Below are positions 45,932 to 54,152 of a stretch of DNA of 62,538 nt, in pieces. The position numbers and the translations under genes are program-made. Numbering within the stretch: position 1 is the stretch's first letter; every line of letters begins with the position of its first letter. This DNA comes from an uncultured Coriobacteriaceae bacterium (GTDB lineage Bacteria; Actinomycetota; Coriobacteriia; Coriobacteriales; Atopobiaceae): assembly GCA_902788705.1 (NCBI GenBank), contig CADALE010000022.1:1-62538 (forward strand), in the 5' to 3' direction. The notes under the pieces are model-generated. The model was given only the letters and a program-made list of their open reading frames with translations, had not been told where the DNA came from and searched no databases.

Positions 45932-47140
45932 TTACGCGGGCTTCGACCGGTGCAGCCACACCGACTGCACCACGCCGATGGCCAGGCAGTGGGTGACCAT
46001 GGACGTGAGGCCAAAGCTGATGAAGGGCAGCGGGATGCCCGTGATGGGCATGATGCCCATGCACATGCCCACCTCCTGCAGTATCTGGAACGACCACATG
46101 GTCACCACGCCGGTTAGCACCAGCTTGGCAAAGGGCTGCTCGATGCGCTGGGCCAGCGAGATGGTGGCAAAGATGGTCCACGCAAAAAGCGCCAGGAGCC
46201 CCGCCGCGCCTACGAAGCCAAACTCCTCGGCCAGCAAGGCAAACACGAAGTCGGTGTGGGCCTCGGGCAGGAAGCCCGTGCCCGACTGGCTGGCGTTGCC
46301 GATGCCCTTGCCCAGAAGGCCGCCCGAGCCCACCGCAATCTTTGCCTGCTGCAGGTTGTATCCGCTGCCACCGGGGTCTACGGAGGGGTCGACGAACACG
46401 ATAAGGCGGTTGAGCTGGTATTCCTTGAGCACGTGCGGCAATCCGGGCGTCATCGAGGTGACGATGGCCAACGCCGCCAACCCCACGATGAGCCCGATGG
46501 TAACCAGCACCCAGCTGGGCCGCGGTCCCGCCACGATGATGATGGCCGCGCCCGTCACCAGGATGATGAGGCCGGTGCCCAGGTCGGGCTGCACTAGGAT
46601 GAGCAGGAAGGGCACGGTGAGGATGGCGCAGAGGCGCACGTAGTCCTTGAGGTTCTCGATCTTGCCGTTGAACTGCGCCCCCAGCGAGGCCATGAGGAAG
46701 ATGGTCACGATCTTGGCGGGCTCGGAGGGCTGGAACGTGAACCCGATGATGGGGATGCGCACCACGCCCGTCATGCCCATGGCCGAGAGTCCCAGTCCGG
46801 GTATGCGCGGCATCACCATGAGCACGGCATCCAGCACCAGCAGTGCCGTGGACATGTTTGCCAGCGCGCGATAGTCATAGCTGCGCATGAACAGGGCGGC
46901 GGCCAGGCCGATGACGATGCCCATCATGTGCCGGGGGAAGTTTGCACTCGAGATGTTGAGCGAGGCTGACCAGATGACCACGGCCCCGTAGGCGATAAGC
47001 AGCAACGCTGGCAGCAGCTGCTGCCAATAGAACGCCTGCCTCCAGCCCCCTCGATGGCGCTTCTGCGTGGTGGGGACGCTCTCGCGGCCAAGCAGCGACG
47101 TGAGCGAACCTGCAGGCTGTGACCCTGTGAGCTCTGCCAT
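45932..47140 (-). CDS. rodA: Rod-shape determining glycosyltransferase RodA
   Basis: RodA is the SEDS-family peptidoglycan polymerase of the elongasome. The 402-residue protein has about ten membrane segments and family motifs: FQPSEPAKIVTIFLMA, LLILVQPDLGTGLIIL (with the catalytic-type Asp), QQAKIAVGSGGLLGKG, LPEAHTDFVFALLAEEFG and TGIPLPFISFG. GGGGGG precedes the ATG at 47140. It is paired with the PBP2 gene just upstream, which its product needs. Confidence 0.96.
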   Translation of the reverse strand: MAELTGSQPAGSLTSLLGRESVPTTQKRHRGGWRQAFYWQQLLPALLLIAYGAVVIWSASLNISSANFPRHMMGIVIGLAAALFMRSYDYRALANMSTALLVLDAVLMVMPRIPGLGLSAMGMTGVVRIPIIGFTFQPSEPAKIVTIFLMASLGAQFNGKIENLKDYVRLCAILTVPFLLILVQPDLGTGLIILVTGAAIIIVAGPRPSWVLVTIGLIVGLAALAIVTSMTPGLPHVLKEYQLNRLIVFVDPSVDPGGSGYNLQQAKIAVGSGGLLGKGIGNASQSGTGFLPEAHTDFVFALLAEEFGFVGAAGLLALFAWTIFATISLAQRIEQPFAKLVLTGVVTMWSFQILQEVGMCMGIMPITGIPLPFISFGLTSMVTHCLAIGVVQSVWLHRSKPA

Positions 47141-47150
47141 GGTGCCCCCC

Positions 47151-49181
47151 TTATCGTGCGCCGGTCGTGTCGACGGCGTCTGACGTGTCCGGCTCGTTGT
47201 AGATGGCGCCCATGATGTCGCGCACCACGTACATCGACGACTGGCTGCCGAAGCCGCCCTGCTCGATGAGCGAGGCTACCACGTACTTCGGACTCTCCAC
47301 GGGCAGGAAGGCCACGAACCAGCCGGTGGGCTCCTGGTCGGGGCGCTCGGCCGTGCCGGTCTTGCCCGCCACCGTCTCGGCCATGTTCACGAAGTGCTCG
47401 GCCTGCGCGGGCGACTCCTCGTAGATCACGCCCTCCAGGCCGCGGATGACCAGGTCGAAGTAGGAGGAGTCCTCCTGCACCGAGTGGCTGATCTCGGGGC
47501 TGTGCTCGATGACGGTGCCGGTGCCGGTGGCAGAGCGCACACTCTTGAGCACGTGCGGGCGCCAGATGGTGCCGCGCGTGGCGATGCCACCGTAGGCGCA
47601 GGCCATCTGCAGCGGCGTGACCAGCAGGTCGCCTTGGCCGATGGCCAGGTTGGTGCTGTCGCCGCCCTGCCAGGCGCGCACGTCGTCGGCCGCGGTGTCC
47701 CAGTAGTTCCACTTCCACTCGGCGTCGGGAACGCGCCCCGCCTCCTCCGATGGCAGGTCGATGCCGGTCTCTGCCCCCAGGCCCCAGCGGCGGTAGGTTT
47801 CCTGCAGGCCCTCGGGCTGGTCGGAATAGAAGAAGCCCTTGCCCACCTCGTAGTACACGACGTCGCACGAGTAGGTGATGCCCGTCTGCAGGGTCATGGC
47901 GCCGTGGCCCGAGTGGTCCCAGCAGTACTGGCCATAGTCCTCGCCGAAGCCCGTCCAGAAGCCCGTGCAGTAGAAGCCGGTCTGTTCCGACGCGATGCCG
48001 TAGTCCAGTGCGGCAAAGGTGCCCAGCGGCTTGATGGTGGAGGCCGAGGGGTACTGGCCCGACACCACGCGGTTGATCAGCGGGTAGCCGCCGTCCTCCG
48101 AGCTCAGCGCGTTCCAGTCGTCGTCGTTGATGCCGCCCACGAACACGTTGGGGTTGTAGGTAGGTGCGCTGGCCAGCGCGATGACCTCGCCGTTGGTGAC
48201 GTCGATAGCCACGGCGCATCCCGCGATGCACGCCGTGTACCCACCGTCGTGCAGCAGCTTGATGCGCCGCTCCAGCGACTCCTCGGCGGCCTGCTGCACG
48301 TTGGCGTCGATGGTCAGCACCACGTCCGAGCCGCTTTGCGGAGCGACCGACGACGAGTGGTCGAGCACGGTGCCATAGGCGTCCACGTACACGATCTGCT
48401 CGCCGCGGATGCCCTGCAGCACGCTCTCGTACTGCCACTCCACGCCCGACTGGCCCACGATGTCGCCCTCTTCGTAGGTGATGCCGCTCTCGTTGTTGGG
48501 GTCACGGCTCCAGTCCAGCTGCTCCTGGGTGATGGTGCCGGTGTAGCCCAGCACGTGCGCGGCAAGGCTCCCGCAGGGGTAGTAGCGCTCGGTGCGCTCC
48601 ACCACCTCGACGCCCGGAAACAGGTGCGTGTGCTCCTCGACGTAGGCCACCACGCGGCGCGAGACGTCCACGGCCACGGTGCGCTTGCTCTGCGCACCGG
48701 CGCTCTGGTCCTGGATCTTGCGACGAACGGCCAGGTAGGGCATGCCGATGAGGTTGGCCAGCAGCTGCATCTCCACCTCGTCGTCCACCACGGAGGGGTC
48801 GGCCACCACCGTGAGGCTGGGGCGGTTGGTTACCAGCTCGACGCCGTTGCGGTCGAGGATGCGCCCGCGCGGGGCGTCGGTGGTGACGGTGCGCGTGCGG
48901 TTTGACTCGGCCTGCTGATAGTAGTTGTCAGACGACATCAGCTGCATCGACCAGAGCCGCGCCAGCAGCACGCCTAGGATGGTTCCCGAGAAGATGCCAA
49001 GGCCATGCAGGCGACTCTTGAAGCCCGTCTCGGCCGAGTTGTCCGATCCTCCTGCGGCCGTAGGCGCGGCGCCACCGATGTCCATGGAGTAGCGACCCTC
49101 GTGCGAAACGTTGCGCACCACCAGGTAGAGGAGCACCAGCGCGGCAAGCGCGCAGATGATGATGACGAATACCCTGCCCAT
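47151..49181 (-). CDS. mrdA: Penicillin-binding protein 2 (elongation transpeptidase)
   Basis: This class B PBP cross-links peptidoglycan during side-wall growth. The 676-residue protein has the dimerisation region with RGRILDRNGVELVTNRPSL and the transpeptidase motifs SASTIKP (SxxK), YSCDVVYYE (SxN-like SCD) and AGKTGTAERP (KTG). Two hydrophobic helices stand at the N-terminus, at 4-23 and about 56-80, separated by a polar stretch; most PBP2 have one. If both cross, the catalytic part would be outside only if the N-terminus is also outside, so the first may be a signal-type helix. It lies between mreD and rodA. Confidence 0.94.
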   Translation of the reverse strand: MGRVFVIIICALAALVLLYLVVRNVSHEGRYSMDIGGAAPTAAGGSDNSAETGFKSRLHGLGIFSGTILGVLLARLWSMQLMSSDNYYQQAESNRTRTVTTDAPRGRILDRNGVELVTNRPSLTVVADPSVVDDEVEMQLLANLIGMPYLAVRRKIQDQSAGAQSKRTVAVDVSRRVVAYVEEHTHLFPGVEVVERTERYYPCGSLAAHVLGYTGTITQEQLDWSRDPNNESGITYEEGDIVGQSGVEWQYESVLQGIRGEQIVYVDAYGTVLDHSSSVAPQSGSDVVLTIDANVQQAAEESLERRIKLLHDGGYTACIAGCAVAIDVTNGEVIALASAPTYNPNVFVGGINDDDWNALSSEDGGYPLINRVVSGQYPSASTIKPLGTFAALDYGIASEQTGFYCTGFWTGFGEDYGQYCWDHSGHGAMTLQTGITYSCDVVYYEVGKGFFYSDQPEGLQETYRRWGLGAETGIDLPSEEAGRVPDAEWKWNYWDTAADDVRAWQGGDSTNLAIGQGDLLVTPLQMACAYGGIATRGTIWRPHVLKSVRSATGTGTVIEHSPEISHSVQEDSSYFDLVIRGLEGVIYEESPAQAEHFVNMAETVAGKTGTAERPDQEPTGWFVAFLPVESPKYVVASLIEQGGFGSQSSMYVVRDIMGAIYNEPDTSDAVDTTGAR

Positions 49182-49190
49182 GGGTGAAGC

Positions 49191-49760
49191 CTACCTCGTG
49201 CGCAGCGAGTGCCGCGCGGCCCGACGGGCTCCCTGCACGCTGGGGGTGCCCAGACGCCTGCCACCGCCTCGGGTGGACCTTCCTAGCACCACGGCAAACG
49301 GGATGTAGGCCAAAAACGTGAGCAGCGCCGTGGGCAGCGTGCGGAACACGACGCCCTCAAAGAACGACGTCGACTGCCCCACGAGCAGCATGGCCAGGTG
49401 GTAGACAAACGTGACCACCAGCGTGGTGACGGCCACAGGCACGTAGGTAGAGCCCGGGTCCTCGCCGATGCGGTCATGCACCTCCATGCCCAGGGGGTAG
49501 GCCGCCGCCGTAAGCAGGAAGGCCATGAGCCCTATCGGGCCAGTCGACGAGAGGTCGTACACCAGCCCGCCAAGGAAGCCGCAGAGCACGCCGGTTGGGC
49601 CGCCAACAGAAAGCGCCACGACCTCCGCAAACACGAGCGCGAAGTTGGCGTGCCCGTTGCCCAGCGCGATGTTGGGCGCGAGGGCCAGGTGGCACACGAG
49701 GCACACGAGGGCTAGCACGCCAACGCCACGCCTGCTCTTGCGCTTGTCCTTCACCTGCAT
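49191..49760 (-). CDS. mreD: Rod-shape determining protein MreD
   Basis: MreD is a small membrane partner of MreC. The 189-residue protein has a basic N-terminus, five or six membrane segments and a basic tail (RSTRGGGRRLGTPS). Sequence conservation in this family is low; position between mreC and mrdA is the main evidence, along with the GGPTGVLCGFLGGLVYDL segment typical of it. Confidence 0.9.
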   Translation of the reverse strand: MQVKDKRKSRRGVGVLALVCLVCHLALAPNIALGNGHANFALVFAEVVALSVGGPTGVLCGFLGGLVYDLSSTGPIGLMAFLLTAAAYPLGMEVHDRIGEDPGSTYVPVAVTTLVVTFVYHLAMLLVGQSTSFFEGVVFRTLPTALLTFLAYIPFAVVLGRSTRGGGRRLGTPSVQGARRAARHSLRTR

Positions 49761-49775
49761 TGGGCCCTCACCCCC

Positions 49776-50774
49776 CTATTCGCCTTCGCCTGCCGAAGCG
49801 GCGTCCTCGTCGGCCACGGGCTGCTCCACGACGCCCGTACCGCGTCCCTCAACCAACGCAGACGACTCCTGGGCATCCGCACTCGCAATGTCCTCGGCCG
49901 TTGCCTTCTGCTCATCGGTCAGCGAGGTGATGACCAGCACCTCCTCGAGGCTCTCGGCAGAGGTGACGGGCTCCACCACGATGGTGTAGTACAGCGCGCC
50001 AGCCGCCTTCTCGACGCTGGACACCTTTCCCAGCGGCAGGCCCTTGGGATACACCCCGCCCAAGCCGCTGGTGATGACCGTGTCCCCCACCTCAACCTGC
50101 TGGTCGGTGCGGATCAGCGTGAGACGCAGCGACCCCGTTGCCGAGCCGCGCAGCATTCCCTGCGCACGCGACGACTGCACCATGGCCGAGACGCCGGAGT
50201 TCTCGTCGGTGATGAGGCGCACCGTGGCCGACGCTGGGTTGCATTCGATGACCTGCCCGATGGCACCCACCGAGTCGGTGACGGGCATGCCCACCGCGAT
50301 GCCAGACGAGGTGCCCTTGTCGATGGTGACCGTGGCCGACCACGAGTCGGTGGAGCCCGAGATGATGCGGGCACCGGTGGACTCGAGGCTATAGGCGCTC
50401 TTCAGGTCAAGCAGGGCCTCGAGGCTCTCGGTGGCGCGAGCCGCCTCCTCAAGCTCGGCATTGCGGGCCCTCAGCTCGTCAATCTCGGCCTGAAGCTCGG
50501 AGAGCGTCTCCTGGTCGGCCGTGAGGTTGGACATGATGTTGCCCACTGCGCGCACGGGAGAGGTGACCACCATCCCAAGCTGACGGACGGGCGTGGTGAT
50601 CATCTGGAACGTGTTGCGGGCCGTAGAGAGCACGCCAGTGCCAGCCTCCCGCACGCTCAGCGTGAAGAGCACGGCCGAGACGGCAAGCAGCACGACGAGC
50701 AGCCTGCCGCCCGTCGACGAAGATCCCTTGTGCAGTGCGCCTTGCGGGGCGGTGCCCTTGCCCGTGAGCGGCAT
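49776..50774 (-). CDS. mreC: Rod-shape determining protein MreC
   Basis: MreC is the bitopic scaffold that links MreB to PBP2. The 332-residue protein has one membrane helix (about 25-45), a coiled coil (LSELQAEIDELRARNAELEE, near 90-125) and the two beta-barrel domains with VGMPVTDSVGAIGQVIE and DTVITSGLGGVYPKGLPLG, family hallmarks. An acidic tail of about 55 residues follows. It starts ten bases after mreB. Confidence 0.94.
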   Translation of the reverse strand: MPLTGKGTAPQGALHKGSSSTGGRLLVVLLAVSAVLFTLSVREAGTGVLSTARNTFQMITTPVRQLGMVVTSPVRAVGNIMSNLTADQETLSELQAEIDELRARNAELEEAARATESLEALLDLKSAYSLESTGARIISGSTDSWSATVTIDKGTSSGIAVGMPVTDSVGAIGQVIECNPASATVRLITDENSGVSAMVQSSRAQGMLRGSATGSLRLTLIRTDQQVEVGDTVITSGLGGVYPKGLPLGKVSSVEKAAGALYYTIVVEPVTSAESLEEVLVITSLTDEQKATAEDIASADAQESSALVEGRGTGVVEQPVADEDAASAGEGE

Positions 50775-50783
50775 GTTGCCCCG

Positions 50784-51827
50784 CTAGGTGGCGCTCTGGA
50801 CGAAGCCGCCCGAAAGCGCGTTGGCTTCGAGCACCTTGGCGCAGCCGTTCACCACGTTCTCGAGCGCGGTGGGGCTCACGTTCACGGGAACGCCCGTCTC
50901 CTCGCGAAGGCGCTGGTCAAGGCCACGAAGCAGGCCACCGCCACCCGTAAGCAGCACGCCATAGTACATGAGGTCGGAGGCAAGGTCGGGCGGGGTCACG
51001 TCAAGCGCGTCCTTCACGGCCTTGGTCACGGCGTCAAGCGGCTTGTCGAGGGCGCGGCGAATCTCCTCGCTCTCGATGCGCACCGTCTTGGGCAGGCCGC
51101 TCATGACGTCTCGGCCGTTCACCTCGACGTCAAGCTCCTCGGCCAGCGGTGCGGCAGAGCCCACCTTGATCTTGATGTCCTCGGCCGTGCGCTCGCCGAT
51201 GGAGAGGTTGTAGGCATCGCGGACGTGCTCGAGGATGGTCTGGTCAAACTCGTCGCCCGCCGTACGGATGGACTGCGACACCACGATGCCGCCCATGGCG
51301 ATGACGGCCACCTCGGTGGTGCCACCGCCGATGTCCACCACCATCGAGCCCGTCGGGTCCTCGATGGGCAGGTCGGCGCCGATGGCTGCCGCCATGGGCT
51401 CCTCGATGAGGTAGGCCTGGCGCGCGCCAGCCGAGATGGTTGCCTCGAAGACGGCGCGCTTCTCGACCGAGGTGACGCCCGAGGGCACGCACACCACGAC
51501 CCGCGGGCGCGGCGACCATGGGTAGCGGCGTCCGCCACGGGCCTTCTCGATGAAGTAGCGAAGCATGACCTCGGTTACGTCGAAGTCGGCGATGACGCCG
51601 TCCTTGAGAGGACGTTCGGCGATGATCGAGCCAGGCGTACGGCCAATCATGCGCTTGGCGTCGGAACCGACGGCAAGGACGCGGTCCTCGCTCTTGTCGA
51701 TGGCAACGACCGAGGGCTCGTTGAGCACGATGCCCTGGCCTCGCGCCGCAACAAGCGTGTTGGCCGTGCCGAGGTCGATGGCAAGATCGCCATCGTATTC
51801 TCCGAAGAGCGTATCAAGCAGCGACAT
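50784..51827 (-). CDS. mreB: Actin-like rod-shape protein MreB
   Basis: MreB polymerises under the membrane and guides side-wall synthesis. The 347-residue protein has the actin-fold motifs: DLAIDLGTANTLV (phosphate 1), MVVDIGGGTTEVAV (phosphate 2) and LLTGGGGLLRGLDQ (adenosine). The ATG at 51827 has GGGAG just upstream; the TTG at 51845 is less likely. First gene of mreB-mreC-mreD-mrdA-rodA, separated from the TPR gene by a hairpin. Confidence 0.96.
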   Translation of the reverse strand: MSLLDTLFGEYDGDLAIDLGTANTLVAARGQGIVLNEPSVVAIDKSEDRVLAVGSDAKRMIGRTPGSIIAERPLKDGVIADFDVTEVMLRYFIEKARGGRRYPWSPRPRVVVCVPSGVTSVEKRAVFEATISAGARQAYLIEEPMAAAIGADLPIEDPTGSMVVDIGGGTTEVAVIAMGGIVVSQSIRTAGDEFDQTILEHVRDAYNLSIGERTAEDIKIKVGSAAPLAEELDVEVNGRDVMSGLPKTVRIESEEIRRALDKPLDAVTKAVKDALDVTPPDLASDLMYYGVLLTGGGGLLRGLDQRLREETGVPVNVSPTALENVVNGCAKVLEANALSGGFVQSAT

Positions 51828-51852
51828 GTCTCCCAATCCTGTCAACTGTTGA

Positions 51853-51871
51853 GCCGGCGCGATGCGCCGGC
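51853..51871 (-). terminator. Short GC-rich hairpin between the TPR gene and mreB
   Basis: GCCGGCGC and GCGCCGGC pair perfectly with a 3-base loop. No T run follows, so termination is uncertain; it could also protect the mreB mRNA 5' end. Confidence 0.4.
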
Positions 51872-51895
51872 GGTGTTACTGTGGGCTCGAAGCCC

Positions 51896-53380
51896 CTATT
51901 CGGCCGTGTCCTCGCTGGACTCGCCCTCTACGTACTCAGCCTCTGCGGCCTCGCCCTCGACGCCCTCGCCCTCGACGCCCTCGCCCTCGAGGGGGGTCTC
52001 CTCGGCAGGAGCCGCGTCGGTGGGTGTGGTCTCGGCAGGAACCTCGGCCTCGGCGTCGACCTGGGCCTCGGTCTCGGCATCCTCCAGCGTGGCGTCGGTG
52101 CCACCCTGCGACGGGTACATGACCTCGATGTCGGCGACCTTCCAGCCAATGCCGTCACGCACCATCTGGATGCGGTAGCTCTGCTCGCCGCCAGCAGCAA
52201 GCGTGGCGGTGGCCATGACCGTCGACTCGTTCATCGAGCGGTCGACGCCACTCACCTTCACGCCAGAAAGCGACGACGGAAGGATGGACGAGTACTGACG
52301 CGCCGCGTCCTCGCTTACCGTGCCGGCCAGGTAGTCGGCGATGTCGCCGCCATCGCCCTTGGTCTGGAAGATGCCCTCGGCAACCGCCTCCTGCGTGGGC
52401 CAGCCAAAGCCGCTGTAGTAGGCATAGCCGGCCACGCCCGCGAAGATGAGAAGGATGAGCAGGAACGTGAGGAACCTGCGCAGCCCGCGGTGCTTGCGCT
52501 TGGCGCGACGGTCGCGGCGGTCCTGCTCCACGATCTCGCGCTCGCTGATCGAGAAGAAGCCCGTGTCCTCGGGCGAGGGCATGAACTCGCCGGACTCGCC
52601 CAGCGGGTCAAGCGGGTCGAAGCTGCCCGTGCCGTAGCCGGCAGCCGCCAGCATGGCGTTGGTGTCGGACGGCGAGCTTGAGGTGGTCATGGTAGCGCGG
52701 CGCGCCGCGTCGTAGGCGGTCTGCGCCTCGCTGGACAGCACCAGCTGCCCGTCGGCCGTGGCATGGTTGAAGGCGTCGACGGCCTCGGCCATGCGGTTGG
52801 ACGCCACGTAGGCCAGGCCAAGGTCGGCGTAGATCTGGTTCTGGTCGGACAGCGGCGAGGTGAAGTCAAGCGCCGTGCGGTAGGCCTCGACCGCGTCGAT
52901 GGGACGGCCCATCTGCATGAAGCAGCTTCCCAGGCTGCGCAGCGAGCCTGACGGGTCGGGGTTGGTCTCGTCGATTGCGGCGTTCCTGAACGCCACGCCC
53001 GCCTCACGCAGGTTTCCAGCCTTGAGCTGGGCATTGCCAAGCGCCACGTTGGCCTTGTAGGGCGTGGCGTAGGTGGAGTCCTTGGTGGCCAGGGTCAGCG
53101 ACTCGATGGCCTCCTGCAGGTGCCCGGCGGCCAGCAGCGCGCGGCCGCGGTTGCAGGCAAGAGCACCGGAGTTGCCATAGGATGCGTCCTCGAGGGCATG
53201 GCCGTATGCGGCGGCCGCATCGGCAAAACGCCCCAGCTTCATGAGGCAGTTGCCCAGAAGGTGATCGACGGCACCCGACACCTCGCCGTCCTGCTTTGCT
53301 TGGGAGAGCGCCTCCACGGCACCCTGGATGTCGCCCCTGCGATAGGCTGCCTTGCCAGCCTCGTATGCCCGTTGGTTCAC
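51896..53380 (-). CDS. TPR-repeat membrane protein with acidic C-terminal tail
   Basis: The 494-residue protein has cytoplasmic tetratricopeptide-type repeats (about 1-230, for example AADAYRTAL-like AVEAYRTALDF and ANVALGNAQLKAGN), a linker, a basic patch (RRDRRAKRKHRGLRR), one membrane helix (about 310-335), and an external domain of about 110 residues. The last 70 residues are nearly all Glu, Ala, Thr, Val, including EGEGVEGEGVEGE. The GTG start at 53380 has GAGGAG. Its position just before mreB suggests a link to the elongasome, but that is inference. No known family is recognised beyond TPR. Confidence 0.8.
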   Translation of the reverse strand: MNQRAYEAGKAAYRRGDIQGAVEALSQAKQDGEVSGAVDHLLGNCLMKLGRFADAAAAYGHALEDASYGNSGALACNRGRALLAAGHLQEAIESLTLATKDSTYATPYKANVALGNAQLKAGNLREAGVAFRNAAIDETNPDPSGSLRSLGSCFMQMGRPIDAVEAYRTALDFTSPLSDQNQIYADLGLAYVASNRMAEAVDAFNHATADGQLVLSSEAQTAYDAARRATMTTSSSPSDTNAMLAAAGYGTGSFDPLDPLGESGEFMPSPEDTGFFSISEREIVEQDRRDRRAKRKHRGLRRFLTFLLILLIFAGVAGYAYYSGFGWPTQEAVAEGIFQTKGDGGDIADYLAGTVSEDAARQYSSILPSSLSGVKVSGVDRSMNESTVMATATLAAGGEQSYRIQMVRDGIGWKVADIEVMYPSQGGTDATLEDAETEAQVDAEAEVPAETTPTDAAPAEETPLEGEGVEGEGVEGEAAEAEYVEGESSEDTAE

Positions 53381-53443
53381 GTCAGCTCCTCGTGTCGTTC
53401 GCGCCTCGCGCGGTCCCTCGGACGTCTGATGCCCTCGTCCGTC

Positions 53444-53986
53444 CTATGCGTGCTCGATGCGTACCGAATTGATGATGTCGCCCGCGCGCAGTGCCGCGAT
53501 GACGTCCATGCCCTCGATGGTGGTGCCAAAGACGGTGTAGCCCGAGTCAAGCCCGTGCTGGGGGCCCAGGCAGAAGTAGAACTGCGAGCCCGCCGAGTCG
53601 GGGTTCTGCGAGCGCGCCATGGCAAGCGCGCCGTCAACATGGCTGTTGTTGGGATTGGTGGTGTACTCCTGGCGGATACGGTAGCCGGGACCACCGGTGC
53701 CGGGACGCCCGTAGGGGCCCGACTTGCCGTCGGCCACGTCGGCCTCGGACATGTCGCGCGTGTTGGGACAGCCACCCTGGATCACGAAGCCCGGCACATA
53801 GCGATGGAACCTGAGGCCATCGTAGAAGCCGGCCTGCGCAAGCTCGCAGAGGTTGGCCACGTGGCGCGGGGCGCCCTTGCCGTCAAGCTTCACGCGGATG
53901 ACGCCCTTGCCCGTGTCAAACACGGCCACCTCGTCACCCACCACCTGGTACTTCGGCTCGTAGAGCGGGTCTGGAAAGAATCCCAT
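53444..53986 (-). CDS. Cyclophilin-type peptidyl-prolyl isomerase
   Basis: This enzyme speeds cis-trans isomerisation at proline. The 180-residue protein has the cyclophilin core: FYDGLRFHRYVPGFVIQGGCP with catalytic Arg, GSQFYFCLGPQHGLDSGYTVFG and a small lid. There is no signal peptide, so it is cytoplasmic. GGGGAG precedes the ATG at 53986. Confidence 0.93.
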   Translation of the reverse strand: MGFFPDPLYEPKYQVVGDEVAVFDTGKGVIRVKLDGKGAPRHVANLCELAQAGFYDGLRFHRYVPGFVIQGGCPNTRDMSEADVADGKSGPYGRPGTGGPGYRIRQEYTTNPNNSHVDGALAMARSQNPDSAGSQFYFCLGPQHGLDSGYTVFGTTIEGMDVIAALRAGDIINSVRIEHA

Positions 53987-54117
53987 GTGCTACTCCCCTC
54001 GTCGCGCCGCCCCGAATGGGCAGCGCTGTTACAAGCATAGCTATTTAGAGTATTCTAGCGGCTGGGAGCAGCTTTCACATATTCGGCAGAGAGGTAGATG
54101 CCCGCCGTAAGCGATAA

Positions 54118-54144
54118 GCCCGGGGCGCATGACCCGCCCCGGGC
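54118..54144 (-). terminator. Terminator after acnA
   Basis: GCCCGGGGCG pairs with CGCCCCGGGC around a short loop on the minus strand, followed by TTATC. The tail has few T. Confidence 0.6.
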
Positions 54145-54152
54145 CCATCGTC

